This document shows, one piece after another, positions 7,840-13,505 of a stretch of 16,233 bases of DNA. A program made the translations under genes and the position numbers. This DNA is from JBCBSS01 sp039819065. Its GTDB lineage: Bacteria > Bacteroidota > Bacteroidia > Cytophagales > Cyclobacteriaceae. A model generated the notes under the pieces. It saw only the letters and a program-made list of their open reading frames with translations, made no database searches and was not told the origin of the DNA. The stretch spans positions 1 through 16,233 of the forward strand of contig JBCBSS010000171.1 of NCBI GenBank assembly GCA_039819065.1. The letters are read 5' to 3'. Position 1 is the stretch's first letter; the number at the start of each line of letters is the position of its first letter.

Positions 7840-7927
7840 TGTCATTTCGGTCAGTCAGCCGACTGAGAGAAATCTCACTCTGAAGTGAGTAAGACCTCTC
7901 TCCCGACCCGTCGGGATCGAGGTGACA
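7840..7927. repeat. Two-armed palindromic repeat element (arms A-left and A-right)
   Basis: Two copies of the same arm face each other. Left arm: TGTCATTTCG, then the middle TCAGTCAGCCGACTGA (7851-7866), then GAGAAATCTCACTC. Right arm read on the minus strand: TGTCACCTCG, middle containing the palindrome CCCGACGGGTCGGG (7902-7915), then GAGAGGTCTTACTC. The ends of the arms are conserved, and each middle contains its own short palindrome with six-base stems. The right end is followed by GCCAGA, shared with other copies. This is the left edge of the cluster around the GIY-YIG gene. Confidence 0.8.
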
Positions 7928-8114
7928 GCCAGAAGAAAGTACCTTGCTCTATCACCCCAAATGCTACACTCAAATGAACGACCGCGAATAGGTCAGCAGC
8001 CTGAAAAGGTAGCTGAGGGTTCTAAAAGGGATACTGAAGCTGATTATATGGGAATGAAAGGATTTATAGAATGGGAGCGAAAACCTAAAAGGTTGGCTCA
8101 AACCGTTCTAGCAC

Positions 8115-8145
8115 TGTCACTTCGACGATAGGAGAAGTCTTACTC
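8115..8145 (+). repeat. Single repeat arm B
   Basis: Forward copy of the arm: TGTCACTTCG, short middle ACGATAG, then GAGAAGTCTTACTC. It lies 63 bases before the GIY-YIG start codon. No facing second arm is seen, so it is a lone arm. The 187-bp stretch between element A and this arm (7928-8114) contains an open frame starting at 7922 that I do not consider a gene; I see nothing else in it. Confidence 0.65.
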
Positions 8146-8208
8146 CTTAGTTATTATGATACTTAAATTCTGATCAGGCTTTTCAGTTGAATCGAGTAAC
8201 AGAAGAAA

Positions 8209-8505
8209 GTGAACCACAACTATTTTGTCTATATCACCACTAACCCAGACAAAACCACACTATATGTTGGTGTCACCAATGACCTTTTCACCAGAATGCA
8301 GCAACACTATGAAAATCGAGGTGATACCAAGACATTCGCTGGTAAATATTATTGCTATAATTTGATTTATTGGGAGCGGTTTAAGTATATACAACATGCC
8401 ATAGATCGAGAGAAGGAGATCAAGAAATGGAGCAGAAAGAAGAAGGAAGAATTAATTAAGGGGCTTAATCCGAGCTGGAAGTTTTTGAACTATAGTGTTG
8501 ATTGA
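8209..8505 (+). CDS. Small GIY-YIG (URI/YhbQ-like) endonuclease domain protein
   Basis: This 98-residue protein is a single GIY-YIG nuclease domain of the UPF0213/YhbQ-like group. The two motif strands read VYI (7-9) and YVG (19-21), spaced as in the family. Arg29 (DLFTRMQQH) is the expected catalytic arginine, and REKEIKKWSRKKKEELI (67-83) carries the metal-binding glutamate (Glu68 or Glu70) and the basic helix. The ending NPSWKFLN is typical of the group. The start is GTG at 8209 preceded by AGAAGAAA, a plausible ribosome binding site; no ATG is available before the motif. The protein has no other domain and no signal peptide. Family members cut DNA; the cellular role of this small group is not settled. 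It stands alone among palindromic repeat arms, oriented opposite to the genes on both sides, so its own promoter must lie within the cluster. Confidence 0.9.
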   Translation: MNHNYFVYITTNPDKTTLYVGVTNDLFTRMQQHYENRGDTKTFAGKYYCYNLIYWERFKYIQHAIDREKEIKKWSRKKKEELIKGLNPSWKFLNYSVD

Positions 8506-8513
8506 AAGCGTCG

Positions 8514-8574
8514 GTCATCTCAGTCAATTTAGCATATTCAGAGAGTAAGATCTCTCACTGCGTTCGAGATGACA
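8514..8574. repeat. Repeat element C, with a degenerate left arm
   Basis: The right arm (8543-8574), read on the minus strand, is TGTCATCTCG, middle AACGCAGT, then GAGAGATCTTACTC. A short remnant of a facing arm, GTCATCTC at 8514-8521, pairs with GAGATGAC at 8566-8573. It begins 9 bases after the GIY-YIG stop codon and its right end is followed by AGCCAGA, as in elements A and F. Confidence 0.7.
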
Positions 8575-8620
8575 AGCCAGAGCAAGGGCATCTGCTTAAG
8601 CAGTATTAAGCCTAATCCAT

Positions 8621-8644
8621 GACCTCTCCTATCGTCGAGGTGAA
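8621..8644 (-). repeat. Partial repeat arm D
   Basis: GACCTCTCC-TATCGT-CGAGGTGA resembles the outer half of an arm on the minus strand (TCACCTCG, middle ACGATAG, GAGAGGTC). The middle ACGATAG is the same as in arm B. The inner TTACTC end is missing, so this is a truncated copy. Confidence 0.45.
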
Positions 8645-8664
8645 AGGCATACATAAATCAAGGC

Positions 8665-8719
8665 TGTCATGTCGACGAAGGAGACATCTTACTCAGTGCT
8701 AGAAGGTCTTTCCTTCGAC
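8665..8719. repeat. Repeat element E, arm plus degenerate facing arm
   Basis: The left arm (8665-8694) is TGTCATGTCG, middle ACGAAG, then GAGACATCTTACTC. About 10 bases later GGTCTTTCCTTCGAC (8705-8719) reads as a decayed facing copy of the inner part of the same arm, so the pair could form a stem. The outer end of the facing copy no longer matches. Confidence 0.55.
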
Positions 8720-8738
8720 TAAAAGAATTATGGGTAGG

Positions 8739-8779
8739 GAGTAAGATCTCTCTCAGTCGGCTGACTGATCGAGATGACA
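8739..8779 (-). repeat. Repeat arm F, inverted match to arm A-left
   Basis: Read on the minus strand: TGTCATCTCG, middle containing the palindrome TCAGTCAGCCGACTGA (8753-8768), then GAGAGATCTTACTC. The 16-base middle is identical to that of A-left (7851-7866), and the ends differ at only a few positions. A-left and F therefore form long inverted repeats bounding 7840-8779, with the GIY-YIG gene inside. The outer end is followed by AGCCAGA. Confidence 0.7.
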
Positions 8780-8836
8780 AGCCAGAACTGAGACGTCAGT
8801 TTTGGCTAACTGAAATACAATTCATTGATAAACATA

Positions 8837-8868
8837 GAGTGAGATTTCTCCCTGCGTTCGAAATGACA
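8837..8868 (-). repeat. Single repeat arm G
   Basis: Read on the minus strand: TGTCATTTCG, middle AACGCAGG, then GAGAAATCTCACTC. The middle resembles that of arm C, while the ATCTCACTC end matches A-left. No facing arm is seen. Confidence 0.65.
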
Positions 8869-8942
8869 CTCACGTAGCCGAGTTTTTGAAGTGTCCTCGA
8901 ACTTAAGATTCCTCGGATTTTCTCCTACGTCGAAAACCGGGG

Positions 8943-8994
8943 AATGACGGTACCGACGCCGTTCCGTGCGTCATTGCCAGGTTTATCCGGGCAA
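8943..8994. repeat. Paired hairpins downstream of the response regulator gene
   Basis: AATGACG (8943-8949) pairs with CGTCATT (8969-8975), and immediately after, TTGCCAGG-TTTAT-CCGGGCAA (8974-8994) forms an eight-pair stem with one mismatch. The block lies just beyond the stop of the response regulator gene (minus strand) and could protect or end its transcript, but there is no T-tract. It may equally belong to another interspersed repeat family. Confidence 0.4.
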
Positions 8995-9006
8995 TCTATC
9001 CCCAGT

Positions 9007-9783
9007 CTAATAATCCGCCCAGCGCTTAAAGTGTGAAGCTTTCTCTTTGCTAATGGTGATGGGCACATGGGCTTCTGGTTGTACGCCTAGAATCAAGCGT
9101 CCATTGAAGTAGGGTTCTATTTCTTGTATGGAAGATCGGGCTACAAGGAACTGCCGGTTGGCGCGGTAGAATTGTACAGGGTCAAGTTGGGTTTCGAGAT
9201 CGTCAAGGAAGAATTCGATCACATATTCCAACCCGTCCTTTTTCTTGAGAAATACTCCTCGCTCTTTGACAAAGATATAGGCCACCTCATTCACATCGAT
9301 CATCATCATTTTCTGACGATAAGACACCAAAAAACTAGAACGGTAATTCGTGGGCCTAAAGGACTGGGCCAGGTTCATTAATTGGTCAATGTAGCCCTCC
9401 TGGCCATTGTCAGTATGCTGCTTTAAAAACCTTTCTATAGCGGCCTTAAGCTCTTCAGGGTCAATAGGTTTAAGTAGATAATCAATGCTGTTCACTTTAA
9501 AAGCTTGCAGTGCGTATTCGTCAAAGGCAGTGGTAAAGATGACCGGGCAAGGTACCTCAATCTGTTTGAAGACCTCAAGACTCAGCCCGTCGGTGAGCTG
9601 GATATCCATGAAGATAAGATCCAAATCACTGTTTTCCTTCAACCAAGCCACTGTGTCTTTAACGCTTTCCAACGTAGTTAATACTTCGAACTCGGTGTCT
9701 GGCAATCGGCTGAGTTCTTTTTTCAATCGATTGACCGCCGAGCTTTCGTCTTCAACTATTGCTGTTTTGATCAACTTTGCCAT
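9007..9783 (-). CDS. LytTR-family response regulator
   Basis: This 258-residue DNA-binding regulator is the partner of the kinase upstream. The receiver domain occupies about 1-122: acidic pocket Glu11-Asp12, phosphoacceptor Asp60 (FMDIQL), Thr84 (FTTAF) and Lys105 (LLKPID). The LytTR DNA-binding domain is about 150-255, with FLVSYRQKMMMIDVNEVAYIFVKERGVFLKKKDG and FYRANRQFLVARSSIQEIEPYFNGRLIL. LytTR proteins bind imperfect direct repeats and usually activate envelope, transport or carbon-source genes. The start codon overlaps the kinase stop by one base, indicating coupling. Targets cannot be read from this window; the exporter operon on the same strand beyond the repeat cluster is a candidate by proximity only. 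Confidence 0.95.
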   Translation of the reverse strand: MAKLIKTAIVEDESSAVNRLKKELSRLPDTEFEVLTTLESVKDTVAWLKENSDLDLIFMDIQLTDGLSLEVFKQIEVPCPVIFTTAFDEYALQAFKVNSIDYLLKPIDPEELKAAIERFLKQHTDNGQEGYIDQLMNLAQSFRPTNYRSSFLVSYRQKMMMIDVNEVAYIFVKERGVFLKKKDGLEYVIEFFLDDLETQLDPVQFYRANRQFLVARSSIQEIEPYFNGRLILGVQPEAHVPITISKEKASHFKRWADY

Positions 9784-10772
9784 TATGCGTTGGTCTTTAA
9801 GGGTATTTTTACGGTGAAATAGCCATGACCATTTCCATATTGAATAGGTTGGTACAAAAGGGTAAAGCGTTGCTGCAGATTCTTTAGCCCTAGCTTTTCA
9901 CTGGCTACCCGATAGCTTTTCAAATTAACTTTATTCTTCACTGTCAATGAACCATTGTTATCAGCTATCTCTATCAATAGTGGGGTTGCTTTGGTGGCTT
10001 CATTGTGCTTCACCGCATTTTCGATTAGAAATTGCAAGCTTAGTGGAGGGATGAGGCTTTGCATTTTACTATCATCAATTTGAACATCGAGATCGATAGC
10101 ATCTTTGAACCGCACTTTTAGCAGGCTCCAATAGTCATTCAAGAACTTCAATTCTTCTTCCAAAAGAATGAAATCATGCTTGGCGCTTTGCAGCACCACG
10201 CGATATAGCTTCGAGAAATTTCTAACGTATTGGGTCGCGGCCTCTTTATCCTCTTCTATCAAATCCAAAAGCGTATTGAGGCTATTAAATAGGAAATGTG
10301 GGTTGATTTGTTGCTTAAGCGTTTCAACTTGAAACTTGAGGTTCTCTGCTTGTAACGAGAGGTTTTGTAGCTTCAGTGCAGAACGTTCTCTTTGGGATTT
10401 GAATATCCTGAGAATCACGTTGAAAATAAGTGCGGCTATGGTCATTCTAACAGCCAACAACCACCAAGGAATTGCGGTACCCAACCCGGATGGGACGAGT
10501 AAGAAATCAATGAGCACGATGGCGACAATGATCAATGGGTTTGATATAAGAATGGCAGCTTCTACTCCCACCTTGCTTTTGATTGCGTTGGTGGAATTCA
10601 ACAACCATTTATTCCAATACCATATAATGAGTAGAAAAGATGACGCTTCTAAATACCTCAGTAGCGCAGTAGGCCATTCCTCTTCAATAGGTTCCGAGGA
10701 ATTCGCAATGGCACTCATAGCCGGTAAGAATATGACCAGAACAAGCGGCAGATATTTCTCAGCGCGAGACAT
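9783..10772 (-). CDS. LytS/YehU-type sensor histidine kinase
   Basis: This 329-residue inner-membrane kinase belongs to the His_kinase (PF06580) group that pairs with LytTR regulators. The N-terminal half has about four membrane helices (8-25, 38-58, 74-95, 101-123) and no obvious large sensor domain. A short coiled coil (about 125-153) leads to the phosphoacceptor motif QINPHFLFNSLNTLL with His159. The ATP-binding domain shows LQFLIENAVKHN (N-box, Asn252) and a short G-box EKLGLKNLQQRF (about 292-303). The protein ends soon after, as usual in this family. It overlaps the regulator gene by one base. The 194-bp gap to the divergent AraC gene (10773-10966) must carry both promoters; I see no strong Bacteroidota -33/-7 pair there. 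Signal unknown. Confidence 0.94.
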   Translation of the reverse strand: MSRAEKYLPLVLVIFLPAMSAIANSSEPIEEEWPTALLRYLEASSFLLIIWYWNKWLLNSTNAIKSKVGVEAAILISNPLIIVAIVLIDFLLVPSGLGTAIPWWLLAVRMTIAALIFNVILRIFKSQRERSALKLQNLSLQAENLKFQVETLKQQINPHFLFNSLNTLLDLIEEDKEAATQYVRNFSKLYRVVLQSAKHDFILLEEELKFLNDYWSLLKVRFKDAIDLDVQIDDSKMQSLIPPLSLQFLIENAVKHNEATKATPLLIEIADNNGSLTVKNKVNLKSYRVASEKLGLKNLQQRFTLLYQPIQYGNGHGYFTVKIPLKTNA

Positions 10773-10966
10773 GTTCCTAAGGTACCAAGAAAATCGAAAG
10801 TCTCGAATAATTTAATGGCTGAGGCCACTTATTGTGGAGCTAAAGCAGGTTCTATACAAATAAAGCGGTTTATCAGCGTGCTCATTAAAGCGCCTCATAG
10901 ACTATTGCGGCTAGATTTGGCTCATGTTTTACCCTCAGGTAATGCGTTTTACTTTAATTTGCGGAC

Positions 10967-12010
10967 ATGTCTACCAGTGATATCATATTGGTAATTCTAA
11001 GTGGCCTTGGTGTCATTCATGGCCTCTTTCTAGCCATATTCTTGTGGGGCTACGGCAAAGGCAATGTGTTGTCCAATAAATTGCTTGGCCTTCTATTGGT
11101 GGTTTTATCTTTTAGAATTGGCAAATCAGTATTTCTTGAATTTACCGAGAATCTCGATGTCAGTCTTATTTTCACTGGATTGGGAGCGATTTTCATACTA
11201 GGCCCGCTTTATTATCTCTTTGTAGTTTCTTGTTCTGACAAAACGTTCACTTTCAAGAGGATACACCTACTGCATTTCATACCTGCTGTGATCGGTATAG
11301 GCTTTGGGCTATGGGTAAATATGGAAGACCTTGAGGCTGCTCCCAAGGCTTGGATTATCAGCCTATTCGCCTCTTATTATGGACACTTCCTTACTTACCT
11401 CATTATCAGCTATTCTTATGCCAGAAGAAAAAGGAAAACGAGTTTAAACAAAGGTGTTTATGATTTCATTAGGCTGCTATTTTTTGGTTTTTTAGCCATT
11501 TGGGTGGTCTATGTATTGAATCTATTTGATGAAGAAGTTCCCTACATCATTGGCCCAATATTATATTCCCTGGTAGCCTATACTATCAGTTTTATTGTCA
11601 TTCGTAAAGGCTATATCAATGCCATTGATCATACCAAGTACCAGACTACCGCCATCTCTGGACAGCAATCAGATGAGCTCTTTTCGAAGGTATTACACTT
11701 GATGAATGCAGAAGCAGCCTTCAAGAATACCGACCTTACTTTAAAGGCCTTGAGTGAAAAGCTCAAAGTAAGCACGCAAGCCTTGTCGATGGTCATCAAT
11801 CAAAAAAGCCAGCAGAACTTCAACAGTTTTGTCAACCAGTATAGAATTGAGGAAGCCATTCGACTTTTTAATCAACGGGAATTTGACCATCAAACCATCG
11901 CCGCTATTGCATTCGAGGTAGGTTTCAATAGTATTTCCAGCTTCAATACGGCTTTTAAAAAACAAACCGGTAAAACGCCCCTAGCTTACAGGAAACAGCT
12001 TTCGGAATGA
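10967..12010 (+). CDS. Membrane-anchored AraC-family transcriptional regulator
   Basis: This 347-residue protein joins about seven membrane helices (roughly 5-27, 37-55, 66-86, 98-117, 128-150, 168-186, 192-212) to a C-terminal AraC/XylS DNA-binding domain (about 240-345). The two helix-turn-helix units are near 258-278 (LKALSEKLKVSTQALSMVIN) and 308-330 (HQTIAAIAFEVGFNSISSFN), followed by the family signature AFKKQTGKTPLAYRK. Such 7-TM AraC regulators are frequent in Bacteroidota; the membrane part presumably senses a ligand, which is not known. It is divergent from the LytS-type kinase and is followed 82 bases later, on the same strand, by the DJ-1/PfpI gene. A direct repeat with 21-bp spacing begins inside its last codons and runs into the gap, a plausible binding site for this regulator. 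Confidence 0.93.
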   Translation: MSTSDIILVILSGLGVIHGLFLAIFLWGYGKGNVLSNKLLGLLLVVLSFRIGKSVFLEFTENLDVSLIFTGLGAIFILGPLYYLFVVSCSDKTFTFKRIHLLHFIPAVIGIGFGLWVNMEDLEAAPKAWIISLFASYYGHFLTYLIISYSYARRKRKTSLNKGVYDFIRLLFFGFLAIWVVYVLNLFDEEVPYIIGPILYSLVAYTISFIVIRKGYINAIDHTKYQTTAISGQQSDELFSKVLHLMNAEAAFKNTDLTLKALSEKLKVSTQALSMVINQKSQQNFNSFVNQYRIEEAIRLFNQREFDHQTIAAIAFEVGFNSISSFNTAFKKQTGKTPLAYRKQLSE

Positions 12011-12043
12011 TCTTTAACGCTTTCGAAATGATCATTTCGAAAG
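11998..12043. promoter_or_regulatory. Candidate AraC-type operator: 21-bp-spaced direct repeat plus 24-bp perfect palindrome
   Basis: GCTTTCGGAATGATC (11998-12012) and GCTTTCGAAATGATC (12019-12033) are 15-base direct repeats with one mismatch, offset by exactly 21 bp, two helical turns. The second copy is also half of a perfect, spacer-free 24-bp palindrome, 12020-12043, with half-site CTTTCGAAATGA. The site overlaps the stop codon of the AraC-type gene and ends 49 bp before the DJ-1/PfpI start. Direct half-sites spaced by two turns are the classical arrangement for AraC dimers. No T-tract follows, so it is a poor intrinsic terminator. TCATTTCGAA also resembles the outer end of the repeat arms near 7840-8868, so a repeat-derived origin is possible. 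Confidence 0.5.
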
Positions 12044-12092
12044 ATTTCACCTCCAAGATTGACCACCTTAGCATCAAAAAAACATAAATGCT

Positions 12093-13202
12093 ATGTCAAG
12101 AAAAAGGAAAATCATCAAGTGGTCATTAATAGTTTTTGTGACGCTTATTTTATCACTAGTTGGATTCGGGTTTTGGTTCATGAGCCTCGTCAAAACACCA
12201 GCCGATGCGATAGTAGTAGACATTGAAAAAACGCTGCCACAAGACATCGATTATCTGACCAAAAACAAACCGGTACCGGTACAGAGAGGTAAAATACTGG
12301 CCGTTGTCACCAGCCATGGTGAAATGGGTAGTACTGAAAAGCCAACCGGGTACGAGTTAACAGAGCTTTCCAGGGCCTACTATGTCTTCGAGGCTAATGG
12401 TTTTGAGGTAGATGTGGCTAGTCCGTTAGGTGGCAAGCCCCCGGTCGTTATCGATGACGAAGATATGGGCCTATTCGATTATGCATTTTTGAATGATCCT
12501 GAGGCGAAACAAAAGACCAGTAACACGCTGGCTATGGCTGAGGTAAATCCTGATGAATATGAAGCGGTCTATTTCGTGGGTGGCAAAGGAGCCATGTGGG
12601 ATTTTCCTGAAAACAAGCACATCCAATCTATCGTGAGTCAATACTATGAATCGGGCAAAGTAGTCAGTGCGGTATGCCATGGCCCGGCTGCGTTAGTGAA
12701 TGTCACCTTGAGTGATGGCAGCTCGTTGCTGAAGGATAAAAAGGTCAGCTCTTTCACCAACAGCGAGGAGTTGTTTCTTATTAAAGATGCGGCTTCCATA
12801 TTCCCCTTCTTGCTTCAGGACAAGCTAGAAGAACAGGGAGCCATATTCAATGAGGGGAATATGTACCTGGAAAATGTGAGCCATGACGGGAATCTAGTGA
12901 CCGGACAAAACCCATGGTCAACATGGACAATGGCGGAGACCGTTATTAAGCAATTGGGGTACGAACCCAAGAAAAGAGAGAAAACGGAAGAGGAAAACGC
13001 AGTACAGGTACTCTTAACTTTCGAGCATCAGGGTTATGGTGAGGCCAAGAAGAAGATTACCAATCTCATTACGGTTGAGAATAAACCCATCAACCGAGAG
13101 TTAATTGGTATTCACGGTATACTGGCTGTAATGCAATGGGATATCGGGAAGTTTGCCAATATGGTTGGATTATTGTGGCATGTCAAATGGGTAACGGATT
13201 AG
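12093..13202 (+). CDS. Membrane-anchored DJ-1/PfpI-superfamily protein
   Basis: This 369-residue protein has an N-terminal membrane anchor (about 9-30 after a basic RKRKIIK stretch) and a class I glutamine amidotransferase-like fold of the DJ-1/PfpI superfamily (about 65-290). The nucleophile elbow is SAVCHGPAAL with Cys195 and His196. GGKGAMWDF (163-171) and TGYELTELSRAYYVFEANGFEVDVASPLGG (85-114), with a conserved glutamate at 88 or 91, match the Hsp31-like branch. That branch includes glyoxalase III and chaperone-type enzymes. The usual protein is about 230 residues; this one adds a C-terminal segment of about 75 residues (295-369) that I do not recognise. The body probably lies outside the cytoplasm, given the single anchor with positive N-terminus. 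It likely belongs with the AraC-type gene upstream. Activity is inferred. Confidence 0.88.
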   Translation: MSRKRKIIKWSLIVFVTLILSLVGFGFWFMSLVKTPADAIVVDIEKTLPQDIDYLTKNKPVPVQRGKILAVVTSHGEMGSTEKPTGYELTELSRAYYVFEANGFEVDVASPLGGKPPVVIDDEDMGLFDYAFLNDPEAKQKTSNTLAMAEVNPDEYEAVYFVGGKGAMWDFPENKHIQSIVSQYYESGKVVSAVCHGPAALVNVTLSDGSSLLKDKKVSSFTNSEELFLIKDAASIFPFLLQDKLEEQGAIFNEGNMYLENVSHDGNLVTGQNPWSTWTMAETVIKQLGYEPKKREKTEEENAVQVLLTFEHQGYGEAKKKITNLITVENKPINRELIGIHGILAVMQWDIGKFANMVGLLWHVKWVTD

Positions 13203-13248
13203 TGGATTGATGCGAAAAGCCTGATGGAAGCATCTCGTTTGCATTCAA

Positions 13249-13360
13249 TTACCTCACCCATCTTCTTGAACCGGTTAACAGCTTGCCGTAATACCCTCTC
13301 CTTGAGGAGAGGGTGGCTGAAGTCTGAGCCTATTCTAGGTCAGTAATTGGGTGAGGTTAA
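13249..13360. repeat. Nested inverted-repeat element with CCCTCTCC hairpin
   Basis: The outer arms TTACCTCACCCA (13249-13260) and TGGGTGAGGTTAA (13348-13360) are inverted repeats. Inside, CCCTCTCC-TTGA-GGAGAGGG (13294-13313) is a perfect hairpin. From memory, similar CCCTCTCC...GGGTGAGG units occur as interspersed repeats in many bacterial genomes; that is recall, not a search. The hairpin sits 92 bp after the DJ-1 stop and may also help end its transcript, but no T-tract follows. Confidence 0.6.
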
Positions 13361-13385
13361 ATACTAATTATTAATAAAACAGATT

Positions 13386-13462
13386 GTCATCTGGTTATTG
13401 GGTTTGATATGGCTTTAGCTCAAATAGTGCCTAGTCTCTCATAAGATTCTTTCAGAATGACG
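13386..13462. repeat. Degenerate repeat arm pair between convergent genes
   Basis: GTCATCTG (13386-13393) faces CAGAATGAC (13453-13461). The right side, ATAAGATTCTTTCAGAATGACG (13441-13462, two bases over the usual short form of an arm), resembles a shortened version of the minus-strand arm seen at 8543-8574. It is a weak match. Nothing else was seen in 13361-13505. Confidence 0.3.
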
Positions 13463-13505
13463 CCAGTTGCTTTCAAATTCTAAAGGTCATAAAACACTCG
13501 ATAAC

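Noticed and set aside
7922..8131. Open frame of 69 codons on the plus strand between repeat arms
   Set aside because: It begins inside repeat element A and ends inside arm B, resembles no family I know, and has no partner or clear start signal. Most likely chance.
7840..8868. CRISPR array
   Set aside because: Repeats occur in both orientations, are unevenly spaced, have variable middles within the repeat rather than between repeats, and no cas genes are present.
12020..12043. Intrinsic terminator after the AraC-type gene
   Set aside because: The palindrome has no loop of its own and no T-tract on either strand, and it forms part of a direct-repeat array, which fits a protein-binding site better.
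12284..12295. Palindrome ACCGGTACCGGT inside the DJ-1/PfpI gene
   Set aside because: It encodes an ordinary stretch (Pro-Val-Pro-Val) before the fold; a 12-bp palindrome in coding sequence is not notable without recurrence.
13294..13313. Intrinsic terminator for the DJ-1/PfpI gene
   Set aside because: The hairpin is strong but lacks a following T-tract and is the core of a larger nested repeat; a role in transcript ending is possible but not supported.
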